Source: Lepidostoma basale (Eukaryota > Arthropoda > Insecta > Trichoptera > Lepidostomatidae). Taken from it: 64,000 nt of DNA. Made by a program: the position numbers and the translations under genes. Location of the stretch: positions 2,014,501 to 2,078,500 of the forward strand of contig JAHDVF020000016.1 in NCBI GenBank assembly GCA_022606425.2. The letters run 5' to 3'. Each line of letters starts with the position of its first letter. The first letter of the stretch is position 1. Shown piece after piece: positions 39,019-49,889 of this stretch. The notes below the pieces were generated by a model, which made no database searches, was not told the DNA's origin, and was given only the letters and a program-made list of their open reading frames with translations.

Positions 39019-40340
39019 TTAGGCCTTTACATATGAAATCGGCGTTTTGCCGTACTGACAACTTTGATCTCAAATATCTTCTCTTTGGTTATGAATTCCA
39101 AATTCAAATTTATACAGCTATTTACTCAAGTATTTGTGTTTCGAAAATTAATTTTCATTTGTTTTTTCCTCAATTGTTTTTTTTCTTTGCGTCACTCAGT
39201 TTACAAAATGGAAAACTTGAAATATCGCGTTATTTACGAGTACGAGTTCCACCGTGGCACCAGTGCTGCAGAAACGGCTCGAAGGATTAATGATGTGTAT
39301 GGCGACGGTGCCGCAAAAGAAAACACAGTGCGTTTTTGGTTCCAACGTTTTCGTTCTGGAAATTTCGACCTGCAGAAAAAGCCCCGTGGACGGCCGGAGA
39401 CCAAAGTTGATAATGAAGAATTGAAGGCTATTGTGGAAGCGGATCCATCGCAAACCACGTCCGAGTTAGCTGCAGGCTGCGGTGTTAGTGATAAAATTGT
39501 TTTAATCCACTTGAAGCAAATTGGGAAGGTGAAAAAGCTTGAAAGGTGGGTACCTCACGAATTGAGTGAAGCAAATCAACAAACGCGCGTTGACTGCTGC
39601 GTTGCATTACTCAACCGGCACAATAATGAAGGGATTTTGAATCGATACATTACCTGTGATAAAAAGTGGATCCTGTATGATAATCGGAAGTGCTCATTGC
39701 AATAGCTGAACCCTGCCGAACCAGCCAAAACTATGCCCCAAGCGAAAATTGACTCCAAAAAAGTTACTTGTGAGCGTTTGGTGGACTAGTGCTGGTGTCG
39801 TTCACTACAGCTTTCTTAAATCTGGCCAGACGATTACGGCAGATGTCTATTGTCAGCAACTGCAAACCATGATGGAAAAGCTAGCTGCTAAACAACCGAG
39901 GCTGGTTAATCGCTCTAGGCCACTGCTGCTTCATGATAACGCTAGACCACACACTGCACAACAGACGGCTACCAAATTAGAAGAGCTTCAATTGGAATGT
40001 CTAAGACATCCACCGTACTCTCCGGACCTTGCCCCAACAGATTACTATTTTTTTCGAAATTTGGATAACTTCTTGCAAGGGAAAAAAATCAACTCCGATG
40101 GGGCGGTCCAAACCGACTTCAAAGATTTTATTGATTCCCGTCCGAATAGTTTTTTTAGTAAAGGGATCGATGAACTACCTATGAGATGGCAAAAGTGCAT
40201 AGATAGCATATATTATATTTTATTTATAATTTATAATAAATTTTAATAAAATACAATTTATAATAAATATATTATATTTAAAAAAAATCAACTTTATGTT
40301 CCTCCCATACAAAACGCCAATTTCATATGTAAGGACCTAA
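39019..40340 (+). mobile_element. Full-length mariner, inactivated
   Basis: Terminal inverted repeats TTAGGCCTTTACATATGAAA and the complement of its variant at 40310-40340 (about 30 bp, few mismatches). TA at 39017-39018 and 40341-40342. Length 1322 bp, as expected of a complete mariner. It is inserted in an RTE-A copy. Confidence 0.95.
39208..40246 (+). pseudogene. Mariner transposase with one stop and one frameshift
   Basis: Starts MENLKYRVIYEYEFHRGTSA (N-terminal helix-turn-helix region), continues through KKPRGRPETK, the linker WVPHELSEANQQ and the first catalytic D in ITCDKKWILYDN. A TAG at 39703-39705 replaces the tryptophan expected after SLQ. A single-base insertion near 39741-39748 shifts the frame. 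The rest runs open: LLVSVWWTSAGVVHYSFLK, second D in LLHDNARPHTA and third D 34 residues on in PDLAPTDYYFF, then the DNFLQGK block. All three catalytic aspartates are kept. I take it as a mariner of the Hsmar/cecropia-like group, by resemblance only. Confidence 0.93.
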
Positions 40341-40400
40341 TATTTTCTTACCATTATTTCTTTATTAAATCTTTCCATGTGTACAAACCATTTTTACCCG

Positions 40401-41104
40401 TGCTAAGCAATTTTTGTCAAATCGATGTGAATTGGAGCCGGCTCATTTTTTTTCGGTAGTGTTGGAAGCATACAAAATATAAGAGTTGAGCACCATTTTT
40501 CCAAATATGTTGAATACTACTTTTTTCCAATATTTTAGGGTTCTTCACTCGTCCAAATACACGTACAACATTTTGTTAGATTCGTCCACACCTCCCGTGT
40601 ATCTGTTGTAGTCATCAATCATGCTTGGTTTCGCCTTTTCATATTCAAAATTCCCTTTCTTTTTCTTGATCGTCACACTATTAGTATCTGCATTGGATAA
40701 AATCAATATGACTGGGTTTGGTTTGGACTTTTTGTCTCTGAATGAATACATCAAAACATTTTTATGTGCTAGTTATTTGGCTTCTCTCTTATTTAAAAAA
40801 ATATTTTTAAATGCATAAGAATGCACTCTCGTTACAAATTATGCTCGAGGTTAGAGTACGCCCACTCCCACGGAGCACCAAAAACACACCGAAACTCGCA
40901 GCGTTTTTGCGCTAAGTTGCAATTTTCGACACAAACGATCGCATCGCTTTTGCGCCGCGTAGCATTCTTACGGTTAATGTCTTTTCCAAAGAATTTATAT
41001 CTTCTTTATCGAAAGAAAGGTTTAAACTGATGGTGTTAAGTCTTCGAAATATGTCGAAATAAATATACTCAAAAGTAGAAAAAAATTGTAAACAGACAAT
41101 GTGA
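40401..41104. other. No recognisable gene
   Basis: Two short opposing frames near 40545-40820 lack family resemblance. Composition is ordinary for the window. Confidence 0.45.
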
Positions 41105-41117
41105 AAATAAATTAAAT

Positions 41118-41412
41118 AGACTATGTGCACCATCTAAAAAGAACATTATGTGTTAAATTATTTTTATTTTGTTATTTTATTTTAAATCATCGTATTAAAT
41201 ATTATTTGTTTTAGATTTATTTTTTGGATGTTGGAAGATCGAAGTGTGCGCGGGAGATGCCTATTGGTGGCGATGAGGTTCGCAACCCATCACACCGCGC
41301 CTCTCGCGGGGCGAAAAGAGAAGGATGGAGTGTCGCATCGGTTAAAGTGTGACAGTCCATTCTTTCTGCCTACCCTTTCGGGGAGACGGCGTGATGGTTA
41401 GTTAGTTAGAAA
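41118..41412 (+). mobile_element. S-family copy
   Basis: Full short form: 'gcaccatctaaaaagaacat' to GTTAGTTAG, with hairpin core and GGTTCGCAACCC intact. The best template for testing a Pol III promoter. Confidence 0.88.
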
Positions 41413-41838
41413 AAAATGTGTTTTTTTTGTTCATATAAAAAACTGATTCAAAAGTTAGTTTTTTAAGTATTATTATATTTCATAAAAATAGCATATCTCT
41501 TCTATTATTATTAAATAACTTTTTCAATTTAATCACATCAATAAAATATAATAAAAAAAATCAAGAAAATTTACGTCTATCAGTCAATACAATATACATA
41601 CATGCTCAGTTTGAAAATGTACCACCGCGCGCTACTGAGAAAACCAGAAATTCACGTGTTTCTGAATAATACCTCTAATAATGAGTCTGAGGAAAGTTAG
41701 CAGAGGAGTTTAATCACAATTTTTGTTTCATATAATTAACGGGGTTTGTCTAACGTGACCATTTATTATTTCCCCCAAACCGGGACACCGAAAAAAAGGT
41801 AGGTACTTAATAATAATGATATTAAATTTGAACAACTT
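41413..41838. other. No recognisable feature
   Basis: AT-rich, unassigned. Confidence 0.45.
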
Positions 41839-41839
41839 A

Positions 41840-41985
41840 TATGTTATAGGGAAGGATCCCTGAGATGATTTGTACATATGGAACGAATGGACGGAAGAAG
41901 AATGGTTAAAATGTTGTAAACAAGCAGTGTGAGTGGAAAGAGAAACCGTGGAAGACCAAGGAAAGGCATGACATTCGAAAAATCG
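41840..41985 (+). pseudogene. RTE-A3 LINE fragment
   Basis: GSLR*FVHMERMDGRRMVKML then stop, and KRNRGRPRKG. It shares the VKML-stop with 23.1 kb. Confidence 0.7.
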
Positions 41986-41989
41986 TATA

Positions 41990-42110
41990 GTATAAAATAA
42001 TGTTTATTTTTGCACTGAAGAAGGATAACAACCATCAGAAACGTGTTTTTTTTTAAGTTAGAAAAGTGTTGTATTATAACAAAATGTATATAAATATTGT
42101 TCTGATATAA
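41990..42110 (+). mobile_element. P2 tail, decayed
   Basis: CTGAAGAAGGAT, a loop, ATCAGAAACGTGTTT: core and GAAAC kept, stem II reduced to about three pairs. Followed by 'aagtgttgtattataacaaa' as in other P2 arms. Confidence 0.6.
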
Positions 42111-42311
42111 TACGCTTATTTGAATCTAGTTTAAGTTCAATTTCGATTAACTCATGTGTATTTCTTCTATATTCGCCATCACTTTTTTTTCTGTGTGTAA
42201 CCAAAGTATTAGCCAACAGTATTGGCGAATATTCTCGAATATATAGTAAAATATTTTGTATTCTGTTCACACCATAAGCGAATGCTTTCCTTGGCATTCT
42301 TTTTTTTTATC

Positions 42312-42790
42312 TACTTGTTCTTCTTCTTCTTGTTCACTTTTGATAGACTCAGGAGTCTGTTATTTCAGGGGGGTCCTCTTGAGACGCTGAACTCCAGCTT
42401 TCTCTCCACCGTTTTGGGGGTCTTCCTGGTCGGCGTTATCCGTTTGGCGTTCCATGGAGAGCTATGTATGGTATCCTATTTGAGCTCATTCTTTCTACAT
42501 GTTGATGCCAGTATCACCGTTTTTGACGTCCCCATCTGACCACATCTTCGACCTCGCAGATTTCTCGGATTGCTGTATTCCTAACTCGATCACGTAGGGT
42601 TTTGTCAGCTATAGCGCGGAGTGTTTTCATCTCGGTTGTCCTGAGCATGCTCTTTGTCTTGACAGTGTCTGCCCTCGATTAAATGCCATATGTGAGGATT
42701 GGTCGCACACAGGTCTTATAAATGCGTACCTAGCTGTCAGTCCTCATGTCCTTATTTCTCCATATGACATCTTTTTTTTATATTATATTA
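42312..42790 (-). pseudogene. RTE-E LINE 3' region
   Basis: Begins with the reverse of a GAA tail. The reverse complement gives the PERR..GRPRRRW-like end, a HMERM-like region, then ALRAIADKTLRDRVRNTAIR-like and TVKTKSMLRTTEMKTLR-like residues and the RP ILTYGI start. Confidence 0.8.
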
Positions 42791-43189
42791 TATTTTTTAT
42801 ATTTTTACACTTCGCGCGTCCTAATAATCGTAGTGATCCTTTCATTAGATTCCTCTATAAAAAAATATGAATTACCTTTCGTCACCATTTGAAATTAATG
42901 AAAGTTTTACGACGCACATAAATAAGGGCAAACATGATAAAATATTGCACGGACAATGGAGGAGTATCGGATATACTCGATACGTGCCCGCCGGGCGTGG
43001 GCGACGGTGTCACGTTCGATTTTCAAATAATGGAGGTAAACAAATGTGCGCAAATTGATTTCATGGTTGCCAGAATTTGTTTGTTTTTATAAAGTGACTT
43101 TTTGGAGAGTCGCGTATGTACTTGCCCACGCGGAATTCGATAGCTTGCGGTTTGCAAATGTTTATATTTTTATAACTAAACTAACTAAC
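42791..43189. other. No recognisable feature
   Basis: Unassigned. Confidence 0.4.
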
Positions 43190-43322
43190 TATATGAGGTC
43201 CTAAAGACGTACTCGTATGTGTGATAGAACGATATACGATAGAATCTCAATAAGAAAGGAATGTAGAGCGGAAGAAGGTGTTATGAACAAAATTATGAAA
43301 ATATCGCTGCGTTGTGTATATG
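43190..43322 (+). pseudogene. RTE-A2 LINE fragment
   Basis: MRS*RRTRMCDRTIYDRIS, RKECRAEEGVMNKIMKISLR, then an abrupt end. Confidence 0.75.
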
Positions 43323-43510
43323 TGGTAAATTTGCTATTAATCAAAACGAGTATTTTTAGAATTAGCGAGTTATGAGCAGCTAGACGCGTGCACCCCACTT
43401 AACGTCTCGGAACATACTGATCGTTCAGCGCATTTGACCCGGCAACCAATCAAATTGCAACACTTATATACCAGATCTTCAGTTTGTGAATGAACTCTAC
43501 GATATGGATG
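43323..43510 (+). repeat. Unnamed repeat Y, copy 1
   Basis: Shares 'tggtaaatttg', 'aacgagtattttt', 'atgagcagc' and 'cgtctcggaacatactga' in order with 45225-45460. In both loci an RTE-B end follows directly. Confidence 0.6.
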
Positions 43511-43600
43511 CGTGTTGCCCAGAATCAACAAACTTGGAAGCAGATGGAAGAGGCCTACGTCAAGTAGTGGACGGATGGAGAGGTGATGATGTAATCAAAA
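43511..43600 (+). pseudogene. RTE-B LINE terminal scrap
   Basis: Frame QNQQTWKQMEEAYVK and stop, the DR..W..MEEA terminus of RTE-B. Confidence 0.6.
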
Positions 43601-43959
43601 ATCTAATTTTTGGATTTTTGATACTGGAACCATTGTGATGATCAGCCCTCAATATATTTTTCCAATAAAATAAATCTATTGAAGTAAAACTACGATGGAA
43701 TGTTCGAGAAAGCGCGATGATCCTTGCTCCTGGCAGCCCCACCATTATTGCTGGCGAGGTTCTTAATGGACCAATAGAAAGACGCACTTGAATGACGCCG
43801 TTAATTATATCCTGCAAACGAGTTTCTTCTCGGCGACAAAGGGCGCACTGACCCTTAACCCTTCGGGAACGTTTATTCATTTTTATACAATAATTACAAA
43901 AAATTCAGCGCATTTTACATTTTCAAAATATGTAGCTCAATTAGTTTTTTATATGAGAA

Positions 43960-44082
43960 AAACTTACAAACCAACCAACACGTATAGAGGATGGACCGCC
44001 ATACATCTCGAGTATCTCCTACATTCAAACATCATAACATGCACGCTCATCGATTTTTTCGACTTCCGATAAGACGATATCC
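43960..44082 (-). pseudogene. RTE-A3-like LINE scrap
   Basis: The reverse complement has the RSRKNR*ACML and CMNVGDTRDV-like terminus, then a degraded tail. Confidence 0.55.
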
Positions 44083-45224
44083 AAAGTAAAAACATTTGCG
44101 TATTCGAGTGCAACTTTGTATTTAAATTTCAAAGCAATCGGTGAATAACTTTAAGAGATTTAAGATTAGGAACAAACGAAACTAATTATTTTATTAATAT
44201 AAATTTATAAAAACACCCCCGTATTCGAATACAACGTTATGTCAAAATTTAAAAACAAGATAAACAGCATTTAGCAACAATCGTTTTTTTTTATTCATAA
44301 GAAGAAAAATAATTCTACAACAAACACGCGTGTACTCAAATGCAACATTTTGTCAAAAATTCAAAGCAATCAGTAAATAACCAAATTTTAGAGCAATCTG
44401 GTTTTTCTAAAAAAAGAAGGAGTGTACTATGCCTATAACCTTCGTGCAAGTGCAAGCAATATGTTGACAAAGTTTTATCGCAATCTGTTGAACGGTATGG
44501 CAACGCATAAAATACGAACAAACAAACATTTATTTTTATATACAATTAAGTTCTATATTTGCCTGTACTACGAAAATGATCAATTAATTTATTAATTTAT
44601 AAAGTTAATTAGAGCTCGATTCGTAACAAAAATATGCCTATAACCACCGCCGTATTTCACTTAATCAATTCTGAAAGTTTCTCAGGGATCTGTTCAGGAA
44701 TAACTGAGGAAAAGGTCTTCACACAAAACATACATTGAGTTTTATTTATATGTAGATGTAGATATAAGATTTCTCTAGTCATCGTCCATGTATCGGATTC
44801 ATAGGTCATCACAGGTAAAGTCCGTTCACTACAGGAAAAGTCTTTTACAATAGTTTGAATGACAGTGCGTTAGCAAAAAATCCAGACGCTATTTTTATTT
44901 TATTGTTTTATGATTGGAAAACCAAAAAATGTACAATCATGTATTCAAAGATTGAAATAAATATAAATGTTATTTATATTTTTTTTTATTAACAAAAATG
45001 CTATCGGCTTAATTGTTATTAAATTTTGTTTATTGATTTTTACTTGGAAAAGCGACTAAGGGTGAAACTAATATTAATAATGATTTTTTTATTGGTTTCA
45101 ATTACAATATTTGATTATTGCAGGATATCTCTAGGATATCTCTAGGATAATAATTATAAAATTTCGTTCTATATTATGCATTTAAAATGATCCGAAAGTA
45201 GCTTTTATTTTCCTAATTTTGACA
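44083..45224. other. No recognisable gene
   Basis: Over 1 kb of AT-rich sequence. A phrase 'gtattcgaatacaacg/tactcaaatgcaaca' repeats at about 44100, 44220 and 44335 with roughly 115-bp spacing, possibly a decayed tandem repeat. Confidence 0.45.
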
Positions 45225-45460
45225 TGGTAAATTTGCAATTAATCAATAACAAAAATATTTTTTTAAAAACAATCCTGCATAACGAGTATTTTTCGAATCA
45301 CCGAGTATATGAGCAGCCAAACTCGTGCGCGTCGCCTCGCGTCTCGGAACATACTGACATTTGACGTACCTAACCGGACTCAAATAATCAGATTCCATGA
45401 AAGACTACCATACTAACACATAAGCAATAGGTCTTCGGTTTACGAATCAACTATATGCGT
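45225..45460 (+). repeat. Unnamed repeat Y, copy 2
   Basis: See the copy at 43323. This one is longer, with extra sequence inside, and also leads straight into RTE-B2. Confidence 0.6.
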
Positions 45461-45930
45461 TATGTCCTGCGTTCTGCCATTAAGTATTTATGGTCTTGAA
45501 ACTGTAACATTGTCCAAACAAAGTGCCTAGATACTACAAGTGACCCAAAGTGCCATGGAATGAGCCATGTTAGAAATAAGCCCAAGAGACAGAGTCAGAA
45601 ACGAAACGGTGAGAGAAAAAACAAAGGTCACTGACATCATTCACCGGGTGGCGACTATAAAAAGGCAATGGGCAAGTCACGTAGCCAGAAGCTCAGATGA
45701 AAAGTGGACAAGAAGACGGCAGACTTGGATACCACACTATCACACTATCACGAAATATGTCGACCTCCGAGGCGATCCGATAAATAAAACAATCTGTGCA
45801 AAATGATCTGAACAGACACGTCGGAATAACCTGGATGCAGTCTGCACAGGACAGATTGGCATGGAAGCGAAGGGAGGAGGCCTTAGCCCAGGAGTGGACG
45901 GGAATAGGCTGAGGAAGAAGAAGAAATCAC
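45461..45930 (+). pseudogene. RTE-B2 LINE 3' end
   Basis: CVLPLSIYGLETVTL-like start, MLEISPRDRVRNETVREKTK, VTDIIHRVATIKRQWASHVA, RSSDEKWTRRRQTW. A ~60-bp unrelated stretch at 45732-45800 replaces the GRPQLRW segment, then the HVGITWMQSAQDR end and GAA tail. Confidence 0.88.
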
Positions 45931-46430
45931 ACACTGCTCCAGCACTTTTTTTTAATAATAATAAAAATTCTAAGATATGTAATATACTCGTATATCCGGA
46001 GCCTAAAGGGTTGCGTAGCTAGAAAATCGTGCAAAAGTAATGGTTTAATATAGCTTGCTTCAATTATCACAACTCATTGCTGTTGGTGACGTTCCCATTA
46101 CATTACAATCATTTCACTGCCCTACGAGACTTTTATTCGTCTTCCCGTCACCGCCGAACTTTTTAATTGGGTTGGATCGCTCTCGTAATAAAGAAAAAGC
46201 TTCTCTTTGTCAAAGAGCATAAATGAATTTCATACAATTGTAACGAAATTTGTACGACACTTTTTTTCTTCTTTAAATCCACCGAAGTTCACGGCGTTCA
46301 GAAAATGCTTTCCGACACTTATCAGTACTTCACAAAAATTTATCGTTTTCAACTCTAGAGAGTTTATATTTTATTTTGATATGTAATCATCGTTGGCTAT
46401 CCCTCGTATCCGAGGAAGATTGTCCATTAC
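45931..46430. other. No recognisable feature
   Basis: Unassigned; could be single-copy. Confidence 0.45.
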
Positions 46431-46432
46431 GT

Positions 46433-46648
46433 TTTTTTTTTTTAAAGGAACATAGAAGTTCCCGCCACATCCCCGAGTCTGTTATAGGGCGTAGCGGCGC
46501 CCTTTACTCGTACTCTCCCTGGACCTGTCCCCGGTCCATCCGGGACTTACATTTAAAGACAGCAACAACAAGGGGGTGCCAGACCACATTTAATCTACCC
46601 CATCTTACTTCTATGCTCCGCTGTACTTTATTGAATAAATAAGCAAGC
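46433..46648 (-). mobile_element. T-family repeat, 5'-truncated
   Basis: T-run at 46433-46443 (poly(A) on the minus strand), then the same sequence as 9350-9560. It ends after 'gtactttattgaataaataa'. Confidence 0.75.
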
Positions 46649-46911
46649 AATAATGTCCTTTACGGTTGTGGGTTCTCACGTGTCTAAATATCCTAATCCT
46701 GGATCCACACATTCTGGGGCATCCAGACCAGATAAAGACGTTGGCAGTAGAGCCGTCACTGTCTTCCGATGGTGTCTCCTTTCTCCTCTTCCTCGTCTTC
46801 AAAGTCCTGTCTACCTTTATACGTATACTGTTATTTCCAAAAAAATTCAACATTTCCATTTATAACCCTCATACCACGTTTAATTGACAAAAAATGTGTT
46901 AAGTATAAAAC

Positions 46912-47135
46912 CATATCTTCTTCTTTTTGACCTACCTCCGTGGTGCAAAGGGCCTCAAGGAACCTTCTCCACCCGACTCTATCGTATGCCTGATGCCTAT
47001 CATCATCCCAAGTGAGGCCAGCTGCTTTGACCTCGTCCTTGCAGGGCTCTTCTCCAGGTGGCTCTAAGTCTGCCTCCCTTCCTCTTTCCCCCCATAGGGG
47101 ACCAGTCTAATACGCCCTGAGCAATGCAGGTGTAA
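46912..47135 (-). pseudogene. RTE-like LINE 3' end (I)
   Basis: The reverse complement encodes TWRRALQDEVKAAGLTWDDD, RHQAYDRVGWRRFLEALCTT in shifted frames, then a GAAGAAG end. This W..A.DR..WR..L terminus is common in RTE-like elements of insects. Confidence 0.75.
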
Positions 47136-47167
47136 GTGCTAAGTATAAAACCATAAATTCTCGTATA

Positions 47168-47403
47168 TAATCACCTTCATGACCGAGTGGTTAGTGCTTT
47201 GACTGACACACCGAAGGCCCCGGGTTCGATTCCCGGCGATGGCAGTACGATTTTCACACTGTCTTCGATAGCAATAGATTAGCTACCTTTCACATGTCAC
47301 GAAAACCTCTATGATAGCTATAAGCTTTACATCGATTTGGCTCGCGCTGTAATGATGTAAAGAGCGATTCAACATAATAGAACAAAAATTATAATAATAA
47401 TCT
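47168..47403 (+). mobile_element. SINE-1 (tRNA-derived), tail type 1
   Basis: A box TGACCGAGTGG 47180-47190 and B box GGTTCGATTCC 47223-47233 with tRNA-like spacing. Body with CACTGTC and 'catgtcacga' blocks, 3' end 'tgtaatgatgtaaagagcga' and a TAA-rich tail. The tail continues after 47634 because RTE-C has inserted into it. Confidence 0.9.
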
Positions 47404-47633
47404 TCTTCTTTCGGTGCCGTGTCAGGTTCCTCCAACGTTGGCGATCATAGCAGCAAAGGCATTTTTATCCTGCGGCACTTGGAACAGATTCTGAACTCTT
47501 GTTATTCCTGTCCACTATTTGATGTTCCGCAGCCAGGACAGCTGCCTTCTACCAACTCCCCAACGTCTCTCCACTTTACCCATTAATATCAGTCGAAGGA
47601 GGTGGTATATTTCTCCCCCTTAGCACATGACCC
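47404..47633 (-). pseudogene. RTE-C LINE inserted in a SINE tail
   Basis: Starts with a reversed GAA tail. The reverse complement gives a RGEIYHLLRLILMGKVERRW-like region and IVDRNNKSSESVPSA-type end. It is bounded by TAA repeats on both sides (47395-47402 and 47634-47663). Confidence 0.8.
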
Positions 47634-47635
47634 AA

Positions 47636-47663
<28 letters not shown>
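47634..47663 (+). repeat. (AAT)n microsatellite, continuation of SINE-1 tail
   Basis: About ten AAT units. Confidence 0.85.
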
Positions 47664-47667
<4 letters not shown>

Positions 47668-47681
47668 TGTAATCAATAATA

Positions 47682-47962
47682 AAAAGGATCACGGCGTTGG
47701 TTTGGTCACATGGAACGCATGGATAAAGAAAAAACGGTTAAGAAAGTATACGTTAACGATGTGAATGGAGTCGAGGAAGACCGAGGAAAACATGGCATGA
47801 CTAAATCAATCAAATGTTAAAGGTCGTCCATGTAAGTTGGAAGAATCGACGTGCATGTACGACTCGCTGTATGAATGCGGAGGAATCCAGAGAGTGTGTC
47901 AAGATAAAGTAGTGTAGCGGTCCATTCTCTATGTCTACCCTTTCGGAGAAACGACATGTTGC
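47682..47962 (+). pseudogene. RTE-A2 LINE 3' end
   Basis: RWFGHMERMDKEKTVKKVYV then a small deletion, RKTWHD*INQMLKVVHVSWKN and a degraded terminus (tttcggagaaacgacatg). Confidence 0.8.
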
Positions 47963-48328
47963 TTTTTATTATATTAATTTAAATTTAATTGTACAAAAAA
48001 ACCCATTGAATAAGAATTTAAAATGAATTCATAAATTCACAAAGTGAATACCGAGAATTTTCCCCGTTTTAAAGTTCATATCAACCTACACATTTAATCA
48101 GTAATTTTTTCATAGAATTAACAAAAGAATTCAAATATGATTCATATGCTTCATTCAAAAGTTCACGCGTGGGCGAAAAGATTCGTCATTCAAAATGAAA
48201 TTTAGAATTCTGACGTAAATACGAAATTCATTTGTCTCCGTAGTATTTTCATTCCCGCTACAAATGCATTATATGCCATTTTTAAAACACATCACGGTAT
48301 TTTTTTATTATTTTACGTTATACTTTAA
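47963..48328. other. No recognisable feature
   Basis: AT-rich, unassigned. Confidence 0.4.
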
Positions 48329-48581
48329 GGCGGGCCACACTGTTTTAAACAAGCTCTCCACATCGGTCTCCACCGGCGGTTTAAAACTGTGACACTTGTT
48401 TGAAACCAAAATTCGTTTGACCTTCAACAAACTTTGTGGACGGACGCGCGTTTAAACACGCATTCGACGTGTGGAGAGCTTGTTTTAAACCAAGTGTGGA
48501 CGCTACACCAACCGTGGGCTCCACAGCTCTCCACCAAGGTCACCCCTGTGGAGAGTTTGTTTCAAACAGTGTGGCACGGCC
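48329..48581. mobile_element. MITE with GCCGTGCCACACTG ends, copy 2
   Basis: 253 bp, inverted orientation relative to the copy at 38269. Terminal inverted repeats with one extra mismatch (GGCGGGCCACAC). TTTAA at 48324-48328 and 48582-48586. Confidence 0.9.
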
Positions 48582-48635
48582 TTTAATGACAATTATATAA
48601 AGAAGCTGGTATAAAGGATATAAAGATATTTTAAA

Positions 48636-48722
48636 TAATTATATATAATAAATAAAACAACTTTGTACTTAAACACGGTAGGCCTACCGTGGTTAAATAC
48701 AAAGTTGTTTAATTTATATACG
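48636..48722. repeat. Near-perfect palindrome
   Basis: 'aacaactttgta' ... 'cacggtaggcctaccgtg' ... 'tacaaagttgtt': arms of about 30 bp around the centre AGGCCT. The flanks are AT-rich. Confidence 0.8.
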
Positions 48723-48867
48723 AGTAATTATTTAAAATGTCTAACCACAAAGTGAGTGCTTTATATGAAGAATTAAAAATATTTTAATAATACAGGGGTC
48801 GGGATTTGATTCTGGGAGCAAAAATGCTGCCCTTTTATAATAAATAATTTTCCAACGTGTTAAATTT

Positions 48868-49030
48868 TACTAACTAACTTACTAACCATCACGCAGTCTC
48901 CTCGAAGGAGTAGGCAGAATGAATGGACCGCCACGCTGTTCTTTCCTGACATACATCTTTCGATTCCTCTACATTCTTACATCGTCATGCACGCACGTCG
49001 ATTTCTTAGACTCCTTACGTGACCGACATT
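48868..49030 (-). pseudogene. RTE-A LINE end, first of three in series
   Basis: GTTA-type tail, terminal codons and body to 'cgtgaccgacatttaa', where the next copy's tail starts. Confidence 0.8.
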
Positions 49031-49700
49031 TAACTAACTAACTAACCATCACGCCGTCTTCCCGAAGGGGTAGGCAGAAATAATGGACTGCCACACTTTT
49101 CTTTCCTGACAATTTTCTCTCGAATCCTCAACATTCATACATCGTATCAGGCACGCACGTCGATTTCTTAGACTCCTTACGTGACCGACATTTAATATTT
49201 GATTGATTTGATCGTGCGACGTTTTCCTCGGTCTTCCTCTATTTCTGGTTCCATTTACATCGTTAACATATAATTTTTTTACAATTCTTTCTTTATTCAT
49301 TCTTTCCAAATGTCAAAACCATCTTAATGATCCTTTCATTATTTTGTTCATAACATCATCATTCGCACCGCATTCACTTCTTATATTTTCATTCGACACT
49401 CTATCATACACAGAGAATCCACACATTCGTCTTAGAGATCTCATTTCTACTGCGTTTATTCTACTTTCATCCTTCTTTTGCCAGTTCCATGCTTCGCTTC
49501 CATACATAAGGGTCGGTAGAAGAACATCATTGTGCACTGCCATTCCAGATTTTTTGGATAGGTTTTTGTTTGCAATGACAACTTTAAGTGCACCATTCAC
49601 ATTGTTGCCTGCCCCAACCCTTCTTTCAATATCCCTCCCCACTTGCCCATCTCTTGTAAACATACTACCTAAATACACGAACTCAACTACTTGCTCCATT
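49031..49700 (-). pseudogene. RTE-A LINE, longest copy
   Basis: Two minus-strand frames. The first (49699-49313) encodes MEQVVEFVYLGSMFTRDGQV, RVGAGNNVNGALKVVIANKN, HNDVLLPTLMYGSEAW, NWQKKDESRINAVEMRSLRR and RSECGANDDVMNKIMKGSLR. The second (49309-49049) continues MERMNKERIVKKLYVNDVNG, GRPRKTSHDQINQILNV, RNRRACLIRCMNVEDSRENC and SAYPFGKTA, with a stop. A single indel near 49310 separates them. The tail is GTTA. It begins just after the RT domain, so it is still 5'-truncated. Confidence 0.93.
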
Positions 49701-49875
49701 TAATATTTGATTAATTAGATCATGCCTAGGTTTCCTCGGCCATCCTCTATTTCTAGCTCCGTTTACGTCATTTACATAAACCTTCTTCACCATTCTGCCT
49801 TCACTCATTCTTTCCATGTGTCCAAACCATCTCGACGATCCTATCATTATTTTGTTCATAACACTCAATAACAGT
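49701..49875 (-). pseudogene. RTE-A LINE fragment, third in series
   Basis: MNKIMIGSSRWFGHMERMSE, GRMVKKVYVNDVNGARNRGW, PRKPRHDLINQIL. It stops at the same place as the 4085-4440 copy (the ILN region). Confidence 0.8.
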
Positions 49876-49889
49876 GTTCTAAATTAAAC

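Larger units (their letters stand above)
38775..40400 (-). pseudogene. RTE-A LINE 3' end split by a mariner
   Basis: GTTA-type tail and terminal codons from 38775, body to 39016, then continuation 'accattatttctttattaaa' at 40350-40395 on the far side of the mariner. Many small deletions. Confidence 0.85.

Noticed and set aside
42222..42539. 105-codon hydrophobic plus-strand frame
   Set aside because: It is the opposite strand of the RTE-E remnant at 42312-42790.
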